Made by a program: the position numbers and the translations under genes
Shown here: positions 10,397-21,240 of the stretch, in pieces
Numbering within the stretch: position 1 is the stretch's first letter
Layout of the letters: every line of letters begins with the position of its first letter
DNA from: Zygnema cylindricum
Lineage: Eukaryota > Streptophyta > Zygnematophyceae > Zygnematales > Zygnemataceae
Reading direction: 5' to 3'
DNA length: 64,000 nucleotides
NCBI GenBank assembly: GCA_037447655.1
Contig: JBBHKE010002691.1
Coordinates: forward strand, 49,039 to 113,038
Notes under the pieces: generated by a model
What the model was told of the DNA's origin: nothing
The model's database searches: none
Seen by the model: the letters and a program-made list of their open reading frames with translations, nothing else

Positions 10397-11340
10397 AACG
10401 GTAAGTTTTTCCTTTTTGGGGCCTTTCCATTTTGGACACTCTCGAGGATTGTGATCTGGAGAACCGCACTGGAAGCATAAGCCATGTTGCCTCCTCCGCT
10501 AGATTTCCTCGGGGGACAAGTCATTGGTCTTGGTCTTTGTAGTTTTCTTCTTTTTCCGCAGGACGTTGACCGCTTCTTTGTCCTCATTAATTGCACCGAG
10601 CTCCATGGGGGTCGGACAGTCGTCTCGTCGGTTTCCTCCACTACTGCTCGACCCATAGTGATACGGTCTCCGGAGGTTAAAGTCGATTGAATCGGTCCGC
10701 TCCGCAAACTGGATGATCGCTGAGAGAGGAGGAGTCGTGTTTTCCCGAGCAAGCCATTGTTCCACATCTCTACAAATAGACGACTTAAGCCCTTTCACGT
10801 AGCGATCCACGGCTTCATCTTCCGTCATCGTAGGTATTTGAACTTTGCACTCCAAGAACCGCTGCGTAAACTCCATCACTGAAGTTCGTTGCTTCAATAC
10901 TGCGATCTTATCTCTCGCCGCCTTCATCGTGTTGACGGGCTGCCAAGTGTCTCGGAGGAGTTGAACGAAGAGCGCCCAGACGGTCGGTAACTCGTTGTCC
11001 TCTACCAATGTTCTCCACCAAGCCCCCGCTGCCCCTTTAAGAAGACCACCCGCGTAGTGAATATTCTCACGATCCGTTGGCTAAGGAAATTCTCGAGATA
11101 GTTTGCAACGGAGAATAGCCATGAGACAAGGTTCTTGTGTCGTGCAGGATCAAACTCGTCGATAAGTCTTAATTTTGGTCTCCGGAAGTCTCGCTCTATG
11201 CCTCCATGAGGTCGCTCCTCTAGACGCGACTCCAAGGTTGTGACGGTGTTACTCAGCTGCGCGTTCTGTAATCTCACACTTTCCAACTCCCTGAGAACTT
11301 GTGCCGACATTTCTGTAGTGGATACGCCGTGTTCATCCAT
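10397..11340 (-). pseudogene. Chromovirus gag (capsid and zinc knuckle)
   Basis: Starts with an ATG at 11340 (a MDEHGVSTTEMSAQVLREL coiled-coil-like start). The retrotransposon gag capsid motif is at 11.1-10.7 kb (GAAGAWWRT, VEDNELPTVWALFVQLLRDTW, VMEFTQRFLECKVQIP). The nucleocapsid knuckle [14 protein letters not shown] (CX2CX4HX4C) is at about 10.45 kb. Two lesions: a frameshift near 11.03-11.10 kb, just before GAAGAWW, and a TAG at 10499-10501 a few codons before the knuckle. The TAG is in frame with what follows and is one base from Glu. Confidence 0.92.
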
Positions 11341-11354
11341 GTTGTCGAGTCACG

Positions 11355-11374
11355 GGTAAACGCTTTGATGCCAG
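11355..11374 (-). promoter_or_regulatory. Primer-binding site (initiator Met tRNA type)
   Basis: Immediately inside the 5' LTR the minus strand reads C then TGGCATCAAAGCG, close to the TGGTATCAGAGC complement of plant initiator methionine tRNA used by most plant LTR elements. Confidence 0.75.
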
Positions 11375-11871
11375 TGTAAAAGGGGGTGACAATACACCAC
11401 AACACGTTACAGTGCACATCGGAAAACACCAAGGATCTTCGCGTAGCAACAGCAAGAGTACACAGAACTCACAGACAAGGTTGCGCTTTATTACTTGAAA
11501 GAGAGTACAAGGTTGCGCTAGCTGTGTAGGTCTACTTCAGGTCCCATTCACTAAGTCTACTCGACTATTTAAACTAGCTAACTGCTAGTCAACCTAGTAC
11601 TATATAGCTGTACACGTGGACCTTCGCGGTCAACCGGGATCTATCCAAAACTTCCTTCTAGAACTATACAGCTCAATCTACATTCTGCGGCGTTGTTATG
11701 CTGCGCTGCTGCGCTACTAGTTGCTACGCCGCTAAGTTGCTATGCTCCTATGCTGCGCTGGTCTGGAATCGCAGCTGCGCTGGTCTGGAATCGCAACTGC
11801 GCTGCTCTGAAATTGCAACTATAGCAGCCTAGCCCTAGCCACTAAGTACCCAATTCTGTAACCATGTTACA
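11375..11871 (-). repeat. Chromovirus 5' LTR (497 bp)
   Basis: Starts TGTAAAAGGGGG and ends CCATGTTACA; partner of 4550-5054. It would carry the element's promoter. Confidence 0.93.
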
Positions 11872-12706
11872 GCCAGTATCCATAATCCATCCGTAATCGA
11901 GGTCTTCTTCTATCGTATTTGATAGTTCAAAGAGCACTTTTTTAGATGTCTCTCGAAACTTGACTATGTCGTCCTCTTGTGGCTTAGATGTGGTAGAGAG
12001 GGCCGCTAATTTCGACGGAGTCTCCAACCTGTTTTATGGGATCCTTGTTCCTCTAATTGGTCTCGGCTGCCAAAGCTTGTCCACTCTTACCTCCCCTCCG
12101 GATCTCTATCGTATTCTCTTGTACGAGAATCATTCCTACCAGAGAATTCCAAATCCATCTGGAGTCCGGCAAATCTTACACACGGTTGACTATGTTCTCA
12201 TAGTCATCGGGTAAATTCATGAGGAGAGAGTTAACCTTTATCTTTTCTGTTTCTATTTGACCATCACTCTCCAGCTATGTAAAGAGAGTTGCAAGCTTAT
12301 TACAAAAATTTAGCATTTTTCCCCCTTTAGATGCATATGCATCTATCTTCTGATTAGCCAATTGTTGTTGCTGAATTGTACCACTTTGGTACATCTCTAT
12401 AAGAGCAATCGACAGATTGGATGCCCTCTCTACCTGCAAATGAGGCGATGCAAGTCCTTGAGTGAGATGACAAGAGATCAAGTGCCTTGCCCTCATTTTG
12501 TTGTAGTCGCACATATCAACATCATTCTGATTGCTAAAGGTGTTGCTTTCGGTGTGATTGTATCTTTTTCTTTCCCTTTTTCCATCACAATGCTCCCTCT
12601 GTCCTTTGAATCCTCTGGTGGCATTGGATCTGCTGTTTTGTCTGGTAAACCTGCTTCTCCTAACCCCTAGAGAATTGTTGAACTGGATGGACGCTTCACT
12701 CATCAA
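11872..12706 (-). pseudogene. Copia-A gag and upstream half of protease
   Basis: On the minus strand the frames read, in order, a gag-like LIEMYQSGTIQQQQLANQKIDAYASKGGKMLNF, then KVNSLLMNLPDDYENIVNRV, then ILVQENTIEIRRGGKSGQAL, and finally EEDLDYGWIMDTG, the start of the aspartic protease active site. The chromovirus cuts the gene directly after this point. Several frameshifts are present. The ILVQENT block recurs at 60.99 kb, showing a second member of this family in the window. Bases 11872-11876 are the right GCCAG duplication. Confidence 0.75.
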
Positions 12707-12839
12707 CTAACTATCCCCCAAAACCATTTTTTACATAGAGATCTTGTCATTATCCTCTCCCGATATATGAATCTAGTTCTGTTAAAGATGGGCACCCTAG
12801 AGGGTGGGCCTAAAACCTGTTGTTTTTGAAGATTTAGTG

Positions 12840-13340
12840 TCGTGCGTACTCGTCGTTTCGTGCGTTTGCGATGTTTAGTGTGTACGCGGTTTTTAGTGCG
12901 TACATGTTCACCAAGTGTAGCGTGGAGGTTCGCATGGTTTCATTGATTGGTTGAGATGTACAAAAGTATTAATTGAGTGACGCAAACAAACATATGTAAA
13001 AGTACGGTTCGCGTTAGTGAAATGGACGGCGGATCGCGAAGCGATCTGATGTATGAAATTCGAAGTGTATATAATTGTACATTGCACGTACGAAAAAAAA
13101 TGCGACAGGCGACATTTATTAAAAAGGACGCCGTCGCTACGGAACGTCTTCTTTTGCAAGTGGACGTTAGATTTGACATGCGTCATTTATGGCGAAGTAC
13201 GTAATTGCGGTAAGGACAAATTTGGATGGTTTGACGTCGTTTCGTCAAGTGGACTTTGGGACCACGTGGCGCGACATCAAGGGTGCCGAATAATAACTAC
13301 GGACAGCGGACAAAGGCCGCCGTAATTTTTCAAGTAGCGG
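12840..13340 (+). repeat. Dispersed repeat R1, copy 2
   Basis: Homologous in segments to the reverse complement of 4090-4485. The shared core includes GGACGGCGGATCGCGAAGCGATC (13025-13047), a CGTACGAAA block and AAAAGGACGCCGTCGCTACGGAACGTCTT. Abundant CG and GTAC words set it apart from its AT-rich neighbours. No ORF of substance; ends undefined. It lies just beyond the gag end of Copia-A. Confidence 0.6.
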
Positions 13341-14240
13341 GAACACAAAATCGCGTTAAATCACAAGATGTATGTTTTGGACGTCCCAGATTCTTTGACG
13401 AAAATCAAGGAGTTACGTTGAGTGACTCAGCATGACTCAACATACGATTCTGTGCGATTGTGTGTACTTGTAAATATTTGGAACAACATTGGTTTGTCTT
13501 ATTTGTATTAATAAATTAGTGTTTATTATGACAGTTTTTATTTATGTAATCATTTAGGGTTTGAATACTCTAAATTGTGGGTGTTTATGTGTCGTACTTG
13601 TAGACAAGTGTACGCTTATGATTGCTTGACTCTCAGGTGTACGCTTACAGTTAGCTGATTCTTAGTAGCAGTTTATTATGGTTAAATAGGACTTAATGAC
13701 AATTACGTAATTTACGTTGGTTATATTGACACTTAGTGATTCGTTGACAACTCACAAGTGTATATATAGGAATGAGCTTTGTTAGGAATTAATCATCAAT
13801 GCTGGTTAGTAAAGTGGGGACCAAAGATGTCGTATTTTAGGGTTGTCGATTAGGTCATGCACTTTGAGTGATAAATTGATTATTTGATTATACATTTTTT
13901 TATGTGTGATGCATTCATGTGTTATTATTTATATGCTTGTTTGTTATGCATTGTTAATGCATTTGTCCTAGGGTTTGTTTATGTTGATTATTCCATCAAA
14001 CCTTAGTTGTGTTTGTTATGTCATGCATTGTCTTAGGGTTTGTTATGATGATGGAGATATATTAAGCTTTTATTCCATGAAACCCTAGATGATTTCATGC
14101 GTCTGTGTATGCATGCTTGCTCCGTCTGTGTGCGGATGAATGATTGCATCTGTGTATGCATGTATGTTAAATGGAGGATGCATTTCAAATAATTGTTCAT
14201 TGGCCTAGCTTTGCTTAACATTTTGTTTGATAGTTTGGGT
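13341..14240. other. AT-rich sequence, nothing recognised
   Basis: No reading frame, RNA gene or repeat that I could support, apart from loose direct repeats of TGCATGC/TGTATGCATG words at 14095-14165. Confidence 0.5.
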
Positions 14241-14252
14241 TGCTTCTGCGGT

Positions 14253-16440
14253 CTATTTTAGACCAAAGAACAACAGTCCCCCCCTCCACTGATGAAGGTC
14301 TTGCTCTTGAAGAAGATGGTTGGTCGTCTGCTCCTCTATATTCAGGAGAGGCTTGTTTTTCATTGAGAACGGTCTCCACCGAGGGGATCTGAAGACAAGG
14401 TCAAGGTCCCCGGGAACGGATGGCAGCGAAGACGGTGACGACTGGAAGCTTGGAGGAGAAGGTGTTTGTCTCTTGAAGGATGTTTCTTTCCTGGGCCGCC
14501 TTTGGGAACCCTCGGGAGGAGGAATTCCAGTACTGGAAGATGGGGATCGCCTATTAGAAGGTGAGTAAGCGGTGTATTTGTAAGGTAAGACAGGCGGATT
14601 TGGTGACCCGCGGACTGCTGTAGGAAGAGAAAAGGGTGGCAAAGGAGAAGAGGTAAGAGCAAGGGATTGTGGTGATTGTCTAGCTGGAGAAGTGGGACGA
14701 GTCGATGCCCTCAAGGGAATGTGAACCCTCTCGTCTGGTCGTAATTTCACCAAGGCTTCTTCTATGAAAGCGTCTTCCACCGAAACAACAGTTGACACTC
14801 CTAGAGGAGAAGCGTCAATGTTAGGAAGTATATCTGCACCCAAACCCTTCCCATTAGGTCATGTGGTTCCACCCCTTTCCCACTAAAGACGGGTATCTTG
14901 GTCAGGCTCCGAAAGAGGCATCCCTAGTGGCGTTTTCGAGATAGATGTGGGTTCCTGAACTGGTGCTCCGGGGTATGGTACTGTCCCAAGAAAAGTGAAC
15001 ATCTTCCCACTGGGAAGTCCACGAGACCTACGCCTTGCTTCTTGTATAAGGTTCAACTCCTGTTCCCATAAATCCCGCCTTTTCTTTTCCAAAGCCTCCC
15101 AATCCACCGTAACTAGTCCACCCCCCCCAAGGGCCTGATCGGGTGCTTTCACTATTTCCACCAACTCCTAAGTCTTGCTAACCACCTTAGTCAAATCTGC
15201 TATCTCTATGCTCGAAACTTCTGGATCTGTTTCTATGGTCCTCCACAATCCTCCCGGAGGTCGAACAATTTGGGCAACTAGAGGAGGTTTTTCTGGTGCG
15301 GTTGGCCCGGTAGGAGGTAACGTTTCTTCCTTAAAAACCAGCGTGAACTTGCCTTTACTGTCACGCTGGTCAAACCGGTGCACTCTCTTGGGCTCTGGTA
15401 ACCCGTGTTTGTTGGTTCCTTCCCTTGCCCAGTCCCGAGAGGTCGCCCTGCTCCCCGACGGTCTGCTGGTGGTAGTGTCCTGAGATCGGATGGGCTGCTG
15501 GTGTGAAGTCGAAGGCATCCCATGTTGCTCCTAGACTGAGGTTGAAGAGCCACTCTTCGATGAACTGCTCAATATTACCACTACACCTCCCACTGGGCGT
15601 ACGATCCTGGCTTGGTCTGACCTTGCTATCCGCTGCACCAACTACTTAACCTTCAACTCATGGAGATTGTGAAGGGCTAAGATTTCTTTTTAACCTAGCC
15701 GATTAGGATCTTTTAAAATTTCGGGGATCCCTTTACATCTCCGCTATCGCAGCCTTAGATCTCGTATGGCGTCCCACTTCGAGAGGGTGACCGGGGACCG
15801 ATTCCTTATGTGCCAAGCCCTTCCTACGTGATCTAAGAGATAAGGTCGGTCTCTCCCCCTTCTCCGTGGCCCTATATCTGGCAGCCTCGGACAAAGTTGG
15901 GAAATTCTCGGGAGAGAAGAAAGGTGGAGGTGGAGGAGAGGGTTGCTTCACTTGCTGTTTCGGAGGATTCTCAACTGTAACAGCCTCAAGCATCATTCCC
16001 TAAAGAAATTTCTCTATGTTCAGCAGACAAAGGGAACTGTTGCCTCGAGCACCTGAGACTCTTACTTCGTGCTACTGCTTCTTGCCTTTCCTGCTCTTCC
16101 GGTCAGACTCCCGAAAGATCCCTAGCCTGATCCTCCTCCCATAGCTGACCGGACAGAGGAGCTAAATCCCTTTTTGAAAGTATTCCGCCCTAAGCACCTA
16201 TCCTCTTTAACCTAAAGAGACACGTTAATTTTTCAGTATTGTGCTTATCCGCCGGAAGCCCACTAAATGTTACACTCATGAATTCTATCCAAAGGATGGA
16301 AAGGGAATACTAATCGTTCGATCCGGCCCACCAAACTCCAGACAGAAACCAAGGACTATCACAACAGTGCGCAAATAACTCCCACGCAGAAATATAGGAA
16401 CAATATATATCGGCTCTTTCAGATTAAACAATATCACCTT
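14253..16440 (-). pseudogene. Decayed Pro/Ser-rich ORF, possibly LINE ORF1
   Basis: A chain of minus-strand frames (about 16440-16200, 15996-15733, 15518-15168, 15164-14883, 14843-14253) with stops between them reads like one decayed protein-coding region. The upstream part contains CDSPWFLSGVWW followed by WIEF and SGLP, which recalls the DUF4283-like domain of plant LINE ORF1 proteins (PWFL...W...W...PVWI-F-GLP). The rest is proline-, serine- and arginine-rich (QPSPPPPPFFSPENFPTLSEAARYR, TSPARQSPQS). No reverse transcriptase was seen downstream. The family assignment is inference from weak similarity. Confidence 0.35.
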
Positions 16441-16989
16441 GCCCAGAAAATAGAAATAAATATAGAAATCAATGAAAATGGTGAAGCAAGCTCACATACC
16501 CGGAGTGCAACGCAAACAAACTTAGAAGAAGAAACCTCTCCAAATTGCCCAAAAGACTGATATGATTCTCCCTCAACCCTCGGTTCCGCCGTACGGATCC
16601 GACCAGACTCTTCTAAGTTTCAAATAGCGAAAGTCCAAACCGCCCAAAGAGAGGATAGTGCCAACCACCCACCCGAGCTACGATTTCCACAAAAGACAAT
16701 CCAAAACAAAGATGGCAAAAGAGTTCACGACCCAATGCAACAGTTCTCCAACAGAAAGATTGATTGTATTTCTCTGGGGGGTTTCTCAGGAGACAGTACT
16801 GAAAAAACAACCTGTCTCCTTCGGCCCCAAGTGCCTTATAACAACCAAGTTTGTCCTACGGCAAGTGCCAAAGTCAAAACAATACTGGAAGCCAATCAGC
16901 GGCTAGAAATTGTTATCGTACGCACATCAGACCAAACAAGTTGTACTACACTTCGGGAAAAAAGTTAGGCGGCTAGCTCCGGCTGGATT

Positions 16990-17600
16990 TTGCGGCGACA
17001 GTGTCAGTTGTTAGTCATTATTGCAACGCTCCAAAATAGAATCATTCGGAGGCAGTGAAACGAATACTGCGTTATTTGGTTGGTACGATCGACTTCCGTT
17101 TGGAGTATACGTCCTAAATGGACTATTTGCAGTGTATCGGTTATTGTGACGCAGATTGGGGTGGAGATTTCGACAGTGGAAAATCCATGTCAGGGTACGC
17201 TTTTATTTTGGGCGGCGCATCGGTTTCTTGGAGTTCGCGCCTCCAACCTAGGGTTGTGTTAAGTTCCACGGAATCTGATTATATGTTTACGTGTCATATT
17301 GCGAAGGCGTCTCTGTGGATCAAAGAGATGCTCAGCGAGTTGGGAGTTTTGATTGGTTGTTTTAAGATTTTCACTGACAGCATGAGCTCGATGGCGCTTG
17401 TGATAAATCCGGTCTTTCACAAGCAGACAAAATATATCTAGATACAGTGGCACTTCGTTCAAGACTTGGTCGTTGCGAAGGAAATTAAATTTTTATACGT
17501 GTCGACGTTGGAGGAGGCCGCAGATATATTAATGAAAGCGGCGGTCTATGATGTCCTATTACGGGGTAGACCTAAACTAGGATTGTTTTCAGTTTAAGAG
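16990..17600 (+). pseudogene. Copia-C RNase H and pol C-terminus
   Basis: Ty1-copia RNase H on the plus strand: YCDADWGGDFDSGKSMSGYAFILGG, SWSSRLQPRVVLSSTESDY, AKASLWIKEMLSELG and IFTDSMSSMALVINPVFHKQTKYI, then a stop and a continuing frame with VAKEIKFLYV and EEAADILMKA. Upstream fragments near 17040-17110 give the RILRYL region in another frame. It ends in a polypurine tract (17597-17624) next to the LTR at 17625. Everything upstream of the RNase H is missing or unrecognisable, so this is a 3'-end remnant. Confidence 0.85.
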
Positions 17601-17624
17601 GGGGTTTCACAAAGAGAGGGGGGT

Positions 17625-18077
17625 TGTTAGGTTCTTTTTGAAACGACCTCTCAATTCTGTTGAGCGTCGTAATATATATGTTATTTGGTTAGCGTGTGAT
17701 TTGTGTGGCGTGGTGTGATTCGTTAGATATAGTTTGGTATATTTTGTTTGGTGTGTATGAGAGACTCTTGTTTTGTACGGCGGTATGTTGTTTGGTACAG
17801 TACCGCTTACTTTATGTTGTTTCGGCATTACTTTGTTGTGATTGGTTCGAACGCGTACCTTTGTATGTCGCGGGATCCATTTGTAATTTACAGTACTTGT
17901 TTGCTTCGTATGAGAGTAGTTAGGACTTAGTCGTTTAAGGGAAAAGTTAATCTTTTGTAAGGGGAAAACTTCCGGTGAAATATACTTGTCTTTTGCTGGA
18001 GTGTCTTCTTCTTGCCATATCTTGCTTCCGCACTATATTCTGTCTTTCTTCTATCCTTGTGTGAATCGATCCTTACA
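17625..18077 (+). repeat. Copia-C 3' LTR (453 bp)
   Basis: Follows a G-rich purine tract, begins TGTTAGGTTC and ends TCCTTACA at 18077, giving the TG...CA ends of an LTR. No second copy is present in the window, so the right border rests on the CA end and the change to copia-B coding sequence at 18.12 kb. Confidence 0.65.
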
Positions 18078-18124
18078 GTTCAAACAAATCCAAATTCGGT
18101 AAGGACGGAATGTAGGCGTAAGTA

Positions 18125-18541
18125 CTAAGTACAAGGGGCTTGCTTTAAGTCGTAAAGAGACTTTCGCAGCCGCCCTACCTTCCCTTCCTTCGACACAACT
18201 CCTTCCGAAACCTTCATGTAAACTTCTTCTTCCAGTTCACCATTTAAGAACGCCGTCTCAACATCCATTTGATGGATGTTCTTTTTACCGGCTGCCGCAA
18301 TTGTCACAATCATCCGTAAATAGTCAAATTTCACTACAAGCACATATGTCTCCGTGTAATCTATTCCTTCCTGTTGCTGAAATCCTTTGCAAACTAGCCT
18401 AGCCTTATATTTTATCACCTCTCCAGAAGCACCAGTTTTGGTCTTAAAGATCCACTTCGCGTCAATCGCCTTTTTCCTCTCTGGTAAATCTACTTCCTCG
18501 AATGTACGATTTTCAACAATGGAATTGAATTCTTTTTCCAA
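18125..18541 (-). pseudogene. Copia-B reverse transcriptase, N-terminal part
   Basis: RVT_2 start of a Ty1-copia polyprotein: KAIDAKWIFKTKTGASGEVIKYKARLVCKGFQQQEGIDYTET, NIHQMDVETAFLNGELEEEVYMK and LRKSLYDLKQAPC. It ends before the YVDD box, next to the Copia-C LTR, so the rest of the RT and the RNase H are absent. The domain is otherwise open for 138 codons. Confidence 0.88.
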
Positions 18542-19074
18542 AGTCGGTTACCATTTTGACTCCCAATCTTTTGAATTTCTTGCTTCAGTATAAGATTGAG
18601 GGTCACCGGCGGAATTTTCACATAGTGATTGCTAGAGGAGGAAATCCTCCTCTCTCGCCGCCGAAATAAAGTAGTGAGTATTTTCGGCATTTCCCCCTTT
18701 TTTATCATACGACAAGCGTGTCGGTTTCCTTCCCCTTGTATCTCTTGTAATCCTCCGTAATTGAACATCTTCTTCAACATTCGGTTCCATTTCAGTCACA
18801 CTCGGCAAACTAGATTTAGAATTTTGAGAATTTCGAGATTCGGAGGACATTCGGGAATTGACAATTTGAGATTCAATGTCAATGTCCCCAGTGTCATTCT
18901 TAATGTCCAGTTTTCTTTTCTTCCTCTTAACTTTAGACCCCCACTCAGGCTCATTTTCTAAATCCGATCCTTCAATGTTCGGAAATTGAGCAATTTCGTC
19001 TTCTTCAAGAAAATCAAGATTTTTGTGAGATTTTGCCGATCCCTCCATTGCTGATTTTAAGTCTTCATGGAAAT
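18542..19074 (-). pseudogene. Copia-B integrase-RT linker
   Basis: A charged Ser/Lys/Asp-rich linker typical of the stretch between copia integrase and RT. It includes SWIGIFVIYSSKGNLYRIYDP (the usual GY-xx-KGYR block), then NIEGSDLENEPEWGSKVKRKKRKL and VQLRRITRDTRGRKPTRLSYD. The frame overlaps the integrase frame by about 200 bases after a frameshift near 19.1-19.2 kb. Confidence 0.7.
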
Positions 19075-19908
19075 CTACATTCCGGGATTCAGTAATTGTA
19101 CTATAAACCGGATCATAGATTCGGTATAGATTTCCTTTTGAACTATAGATGACGAAAATTCCGATCCAACTCTTTGCCGCAAATTTTCCTTTTTTCTTTT
19201 GCGATTCCACATAGACGGTCGCTTGGCATCCCCAAATCCGAGGTGATGAAGTGTCGGTTTTCTGCCGTACCATAACTCGTGAGGATTCATATCACCTAAA
19301 ATTAAAGTAAGCCGCCGATTACAAATGGTGTTGGCGGTTAAAATCGCATCCCCCCAAAATAACATTGAGAGATAGAATGTGTGCACCATGAAGCGGACCA
19401 TTTCTTGTAGTGTCTGGTTTTTCTGTTCAGCTACTCCATTAGATTCTAGGGAGTAAGAAGCCGTCAACTGATGCTTAATTCTCCATTCTCGACAATATTC
19501 ATCAAATGCGGTGAATTCTCCACCATTGTCGGGTCGAATTGATTTCAATTTTCTTTTGCATTGTCTCTCCGCCATGACAGGCCACTCCTTAAATCTCTCA
19601 AGAGCTTCAGATTTTGAACTCAAAAGGATTACCCAAGAAAATCGTGAGTAATCATATACTATCACCATTAAATATCTATTTTCCCCAATACTCTCCAGTT
19701 TAATGTGTCCGCATAAATCGACATGAACCAAATCGAGTGGTTTTTTGGATCTGAATTTTGTATCCTTAGCCGGGTGAGGCTTCCGAATTTGCCTCCCTCG
19801 GCTGCACCCTTCGCATCCATTTACTTTTTCTCCCGATGTCAAATCCAAACCTCTCGCACATCCCACTTTAATCATCAGCCTCAAACTACCCTCGGGTGTG
19901 TGGCACAT
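19075..19908 (-). pseudogene. Copia-B integrase
   Basis: Zinc-binding CEGCSRGRQIRKPHP precedes the catalytic core. LDLVHVDLCG holds the first Asp, LMVIVYDYSRFSWV the central strand, and LKSIRPDNGGEFTAF the second Asp. SLESNGVAEQKNQTLQEMVR has the catalytic Glu in the usual position, followed by WGDAILTANTICNRR and ELWYGRKPTLHHLGFG. All acidic catalytic residues appear present. The frame is open for 277 codons, the best-preserved copia pol piece in the window, but it runs out of frame into the linker. Confidence 0.9.
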
Positions 19909-20634
19909 CTAATGGTGCCAAAGAGTTAAGTCACCCTTAAGTTCTTAAATCTGACCAATCAAACCATCCGGTTGAATTTTTGATTTTAGTCGGCGCCAAA
20001 TTAGACAACTATGCAGATTTTCTGTCACCTCTCTTTCACCAATGACAACTCCTTTTGAGTTTTAATTTCACCTCTCTTTCACCAATGACAACTCCTTTTG
20101 AGTTTTAATTTGAATTGTAGAGTCACTAAGTGCAAGTACACTTCCACCCGCGCTCTGAATTTGAGGCACACTTAGGGAATTTACATATCCGTCCGGAAGG
20201 TATAAAACATTCACTAGACGAGCTTCTGTGAAGTGTTCCATACCATCAAAACGATTTCCGTACCATCAAGATAATAACTAGGCAGGTCAATTCGGACCGT
20301 GCCTACTTTTCCAACCGTATTGACTTGCCCACTTGCCACTGTAATTAATATACATTAATGAGCAGAATCGTGCTTCAAAAAAAAAATCATGAACTGCGGG
20401 CGTACAAGTTTGCATAAGGCGAGTATAGGCTACGACATTCTTTCGTTTCCATCTATTTCTAGCCTTTCGATAAAAAATCGGCATGGACTCCTCTCCAATA
20501 ACAATTTTCCAAAGGTGTCGAAGTTCAAGTTGTCTTTTAATGCATCTCTTCCAAATATAGTAATTCGTCCCATTGAAGAGGACAACTTTGCCAGGCATCT
20601 GAATCAATTCTTCCTCATCACTGTCCTCCTCCAA
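19909..20634 (-). pseudogene. Copia-B gag remnant and degraded protease region
   Basis: The frame at 20634-20287 begins EEDSDEEELIQMPGKVVLFNGTNYYIWKRCIKRQLE, the gag N-terminal block (F-GTNY--WK--M) of copia elements, and continues AYTRLMQTCTPAVHDFFFE. Between it and the integrase only about 400 bases remain, too few for the rest of gag and protease, so a large internal deletion is inferred. A perfect 43-base tandem duplication (20026-20068, 20069-20111) lies here. Confidence 0.7.
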
Positions 20635-20959
20635 ATCAGACTCATCTTCAGCTGCGAATTTCCCCTTTTGAATTCTTTATCTCCTCTCTTCTTCAGTTTC
20701 ATAGTAACCATTATCATTGCCAATTCGCAGCCTGTCCCCCTGAGGGGCAGCTCAGAGCTCACTCTGAAGTACACACTTTGAAGAACAGAGCACATTTTGA
20801 AGAACTCCAGTCAACAATGTCTGAAGTCTCTCCTCCGTCAGAAACACCCCTGCTCTTCCTACTTCCTTGTGTTCATAATTATCTGTAGGAAACGTGTCTT
20901 CATCTTCTTCAAACTGGCCACACTGATAGTGACTTGTGTCACAAAATGACTACTACTGG

Positions 20960-20985
20960 GAGCATCTACCAGCTCCGATACCACT
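20960..20985 (-). promoter_or_regulatory. Copia-B primer-binding site
   Basis: On the minus strand, directly inside the LTR end (TAACA), the sequence reads AG then TGGTATCGGAGCTGG, one mismatch from the TGGTATCAGAGC initiator-Met primer site. Confidence 0.75.
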
Positions 20986-21240
20986 TGTTATAAAAAGGAT
21001 CATTTTATGCATACATTTTCAGCGGAAGCATTCAAAAATTGCCAGACATCAGAATAATTTCAGAATCATAAATAGAGAGAAAATCAACCACATAGAAAAT
21101 ATATTCAATCGAATTCTACATCTTTATTTTCCCCTCAACTTCACTTCTTTTTGATATATAAGGCTATACAGTTGGATTTGTGCGATCTCGGGCGATACAA
21201 TTCGATATATTTTGGTACGGACGAACCTACCCTGTTTATA
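20986..21240 (-). repeat. Copia-B 5' LTR (outer end undefined)
   Basis: In plus coordinates the LTR starts TGTTATAAAAAGG at 20986, next to the primer site. The outer end was not located; the stretch to about 21240 is given as a minimum. No partner LTR remains because the 3' half of the element is gone. Confidence 0.5.

Larger units (their letters stand above)
4550..11871 (-). mobile_element. Complete Ty3-gypsy chromovirus with an extra 3' ORF
   Basis: A 7322-base LTR retrotransposon on the minus strand, with LTRs TGTAAAAG...GTTACA, a 5-base target duplication, a primer site, gag, protease, RT, RNase H, integrase, a chromodomain, then an additional ORF and a polypurine tract. The domain order PR-RT-RH-IN-chromodomain defines a chromovirus. 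Gag-pol is broken by about seven lesions (frameshifts near 11.08 and 8.67 kb; in-frame stops at 10499, 8966, 8517, 7458 and 6963), so the copy is non-autonomous. By eye the two LTRs differ at about 18 positions plus one 8-base indel, so the insertion is neither brand new nor ancient. It sits inside Copia-A. Confidence 0.95.

Noticed and set aside
13025-13065. CTGATG...GAAA next to a hairpin in repeat R1, resembling a hammerhead ribozyme core
   Set aside because: There is no room for stem II, the second R1 copy lacks the CTGATG, and a cleavage-site stem is not evident.
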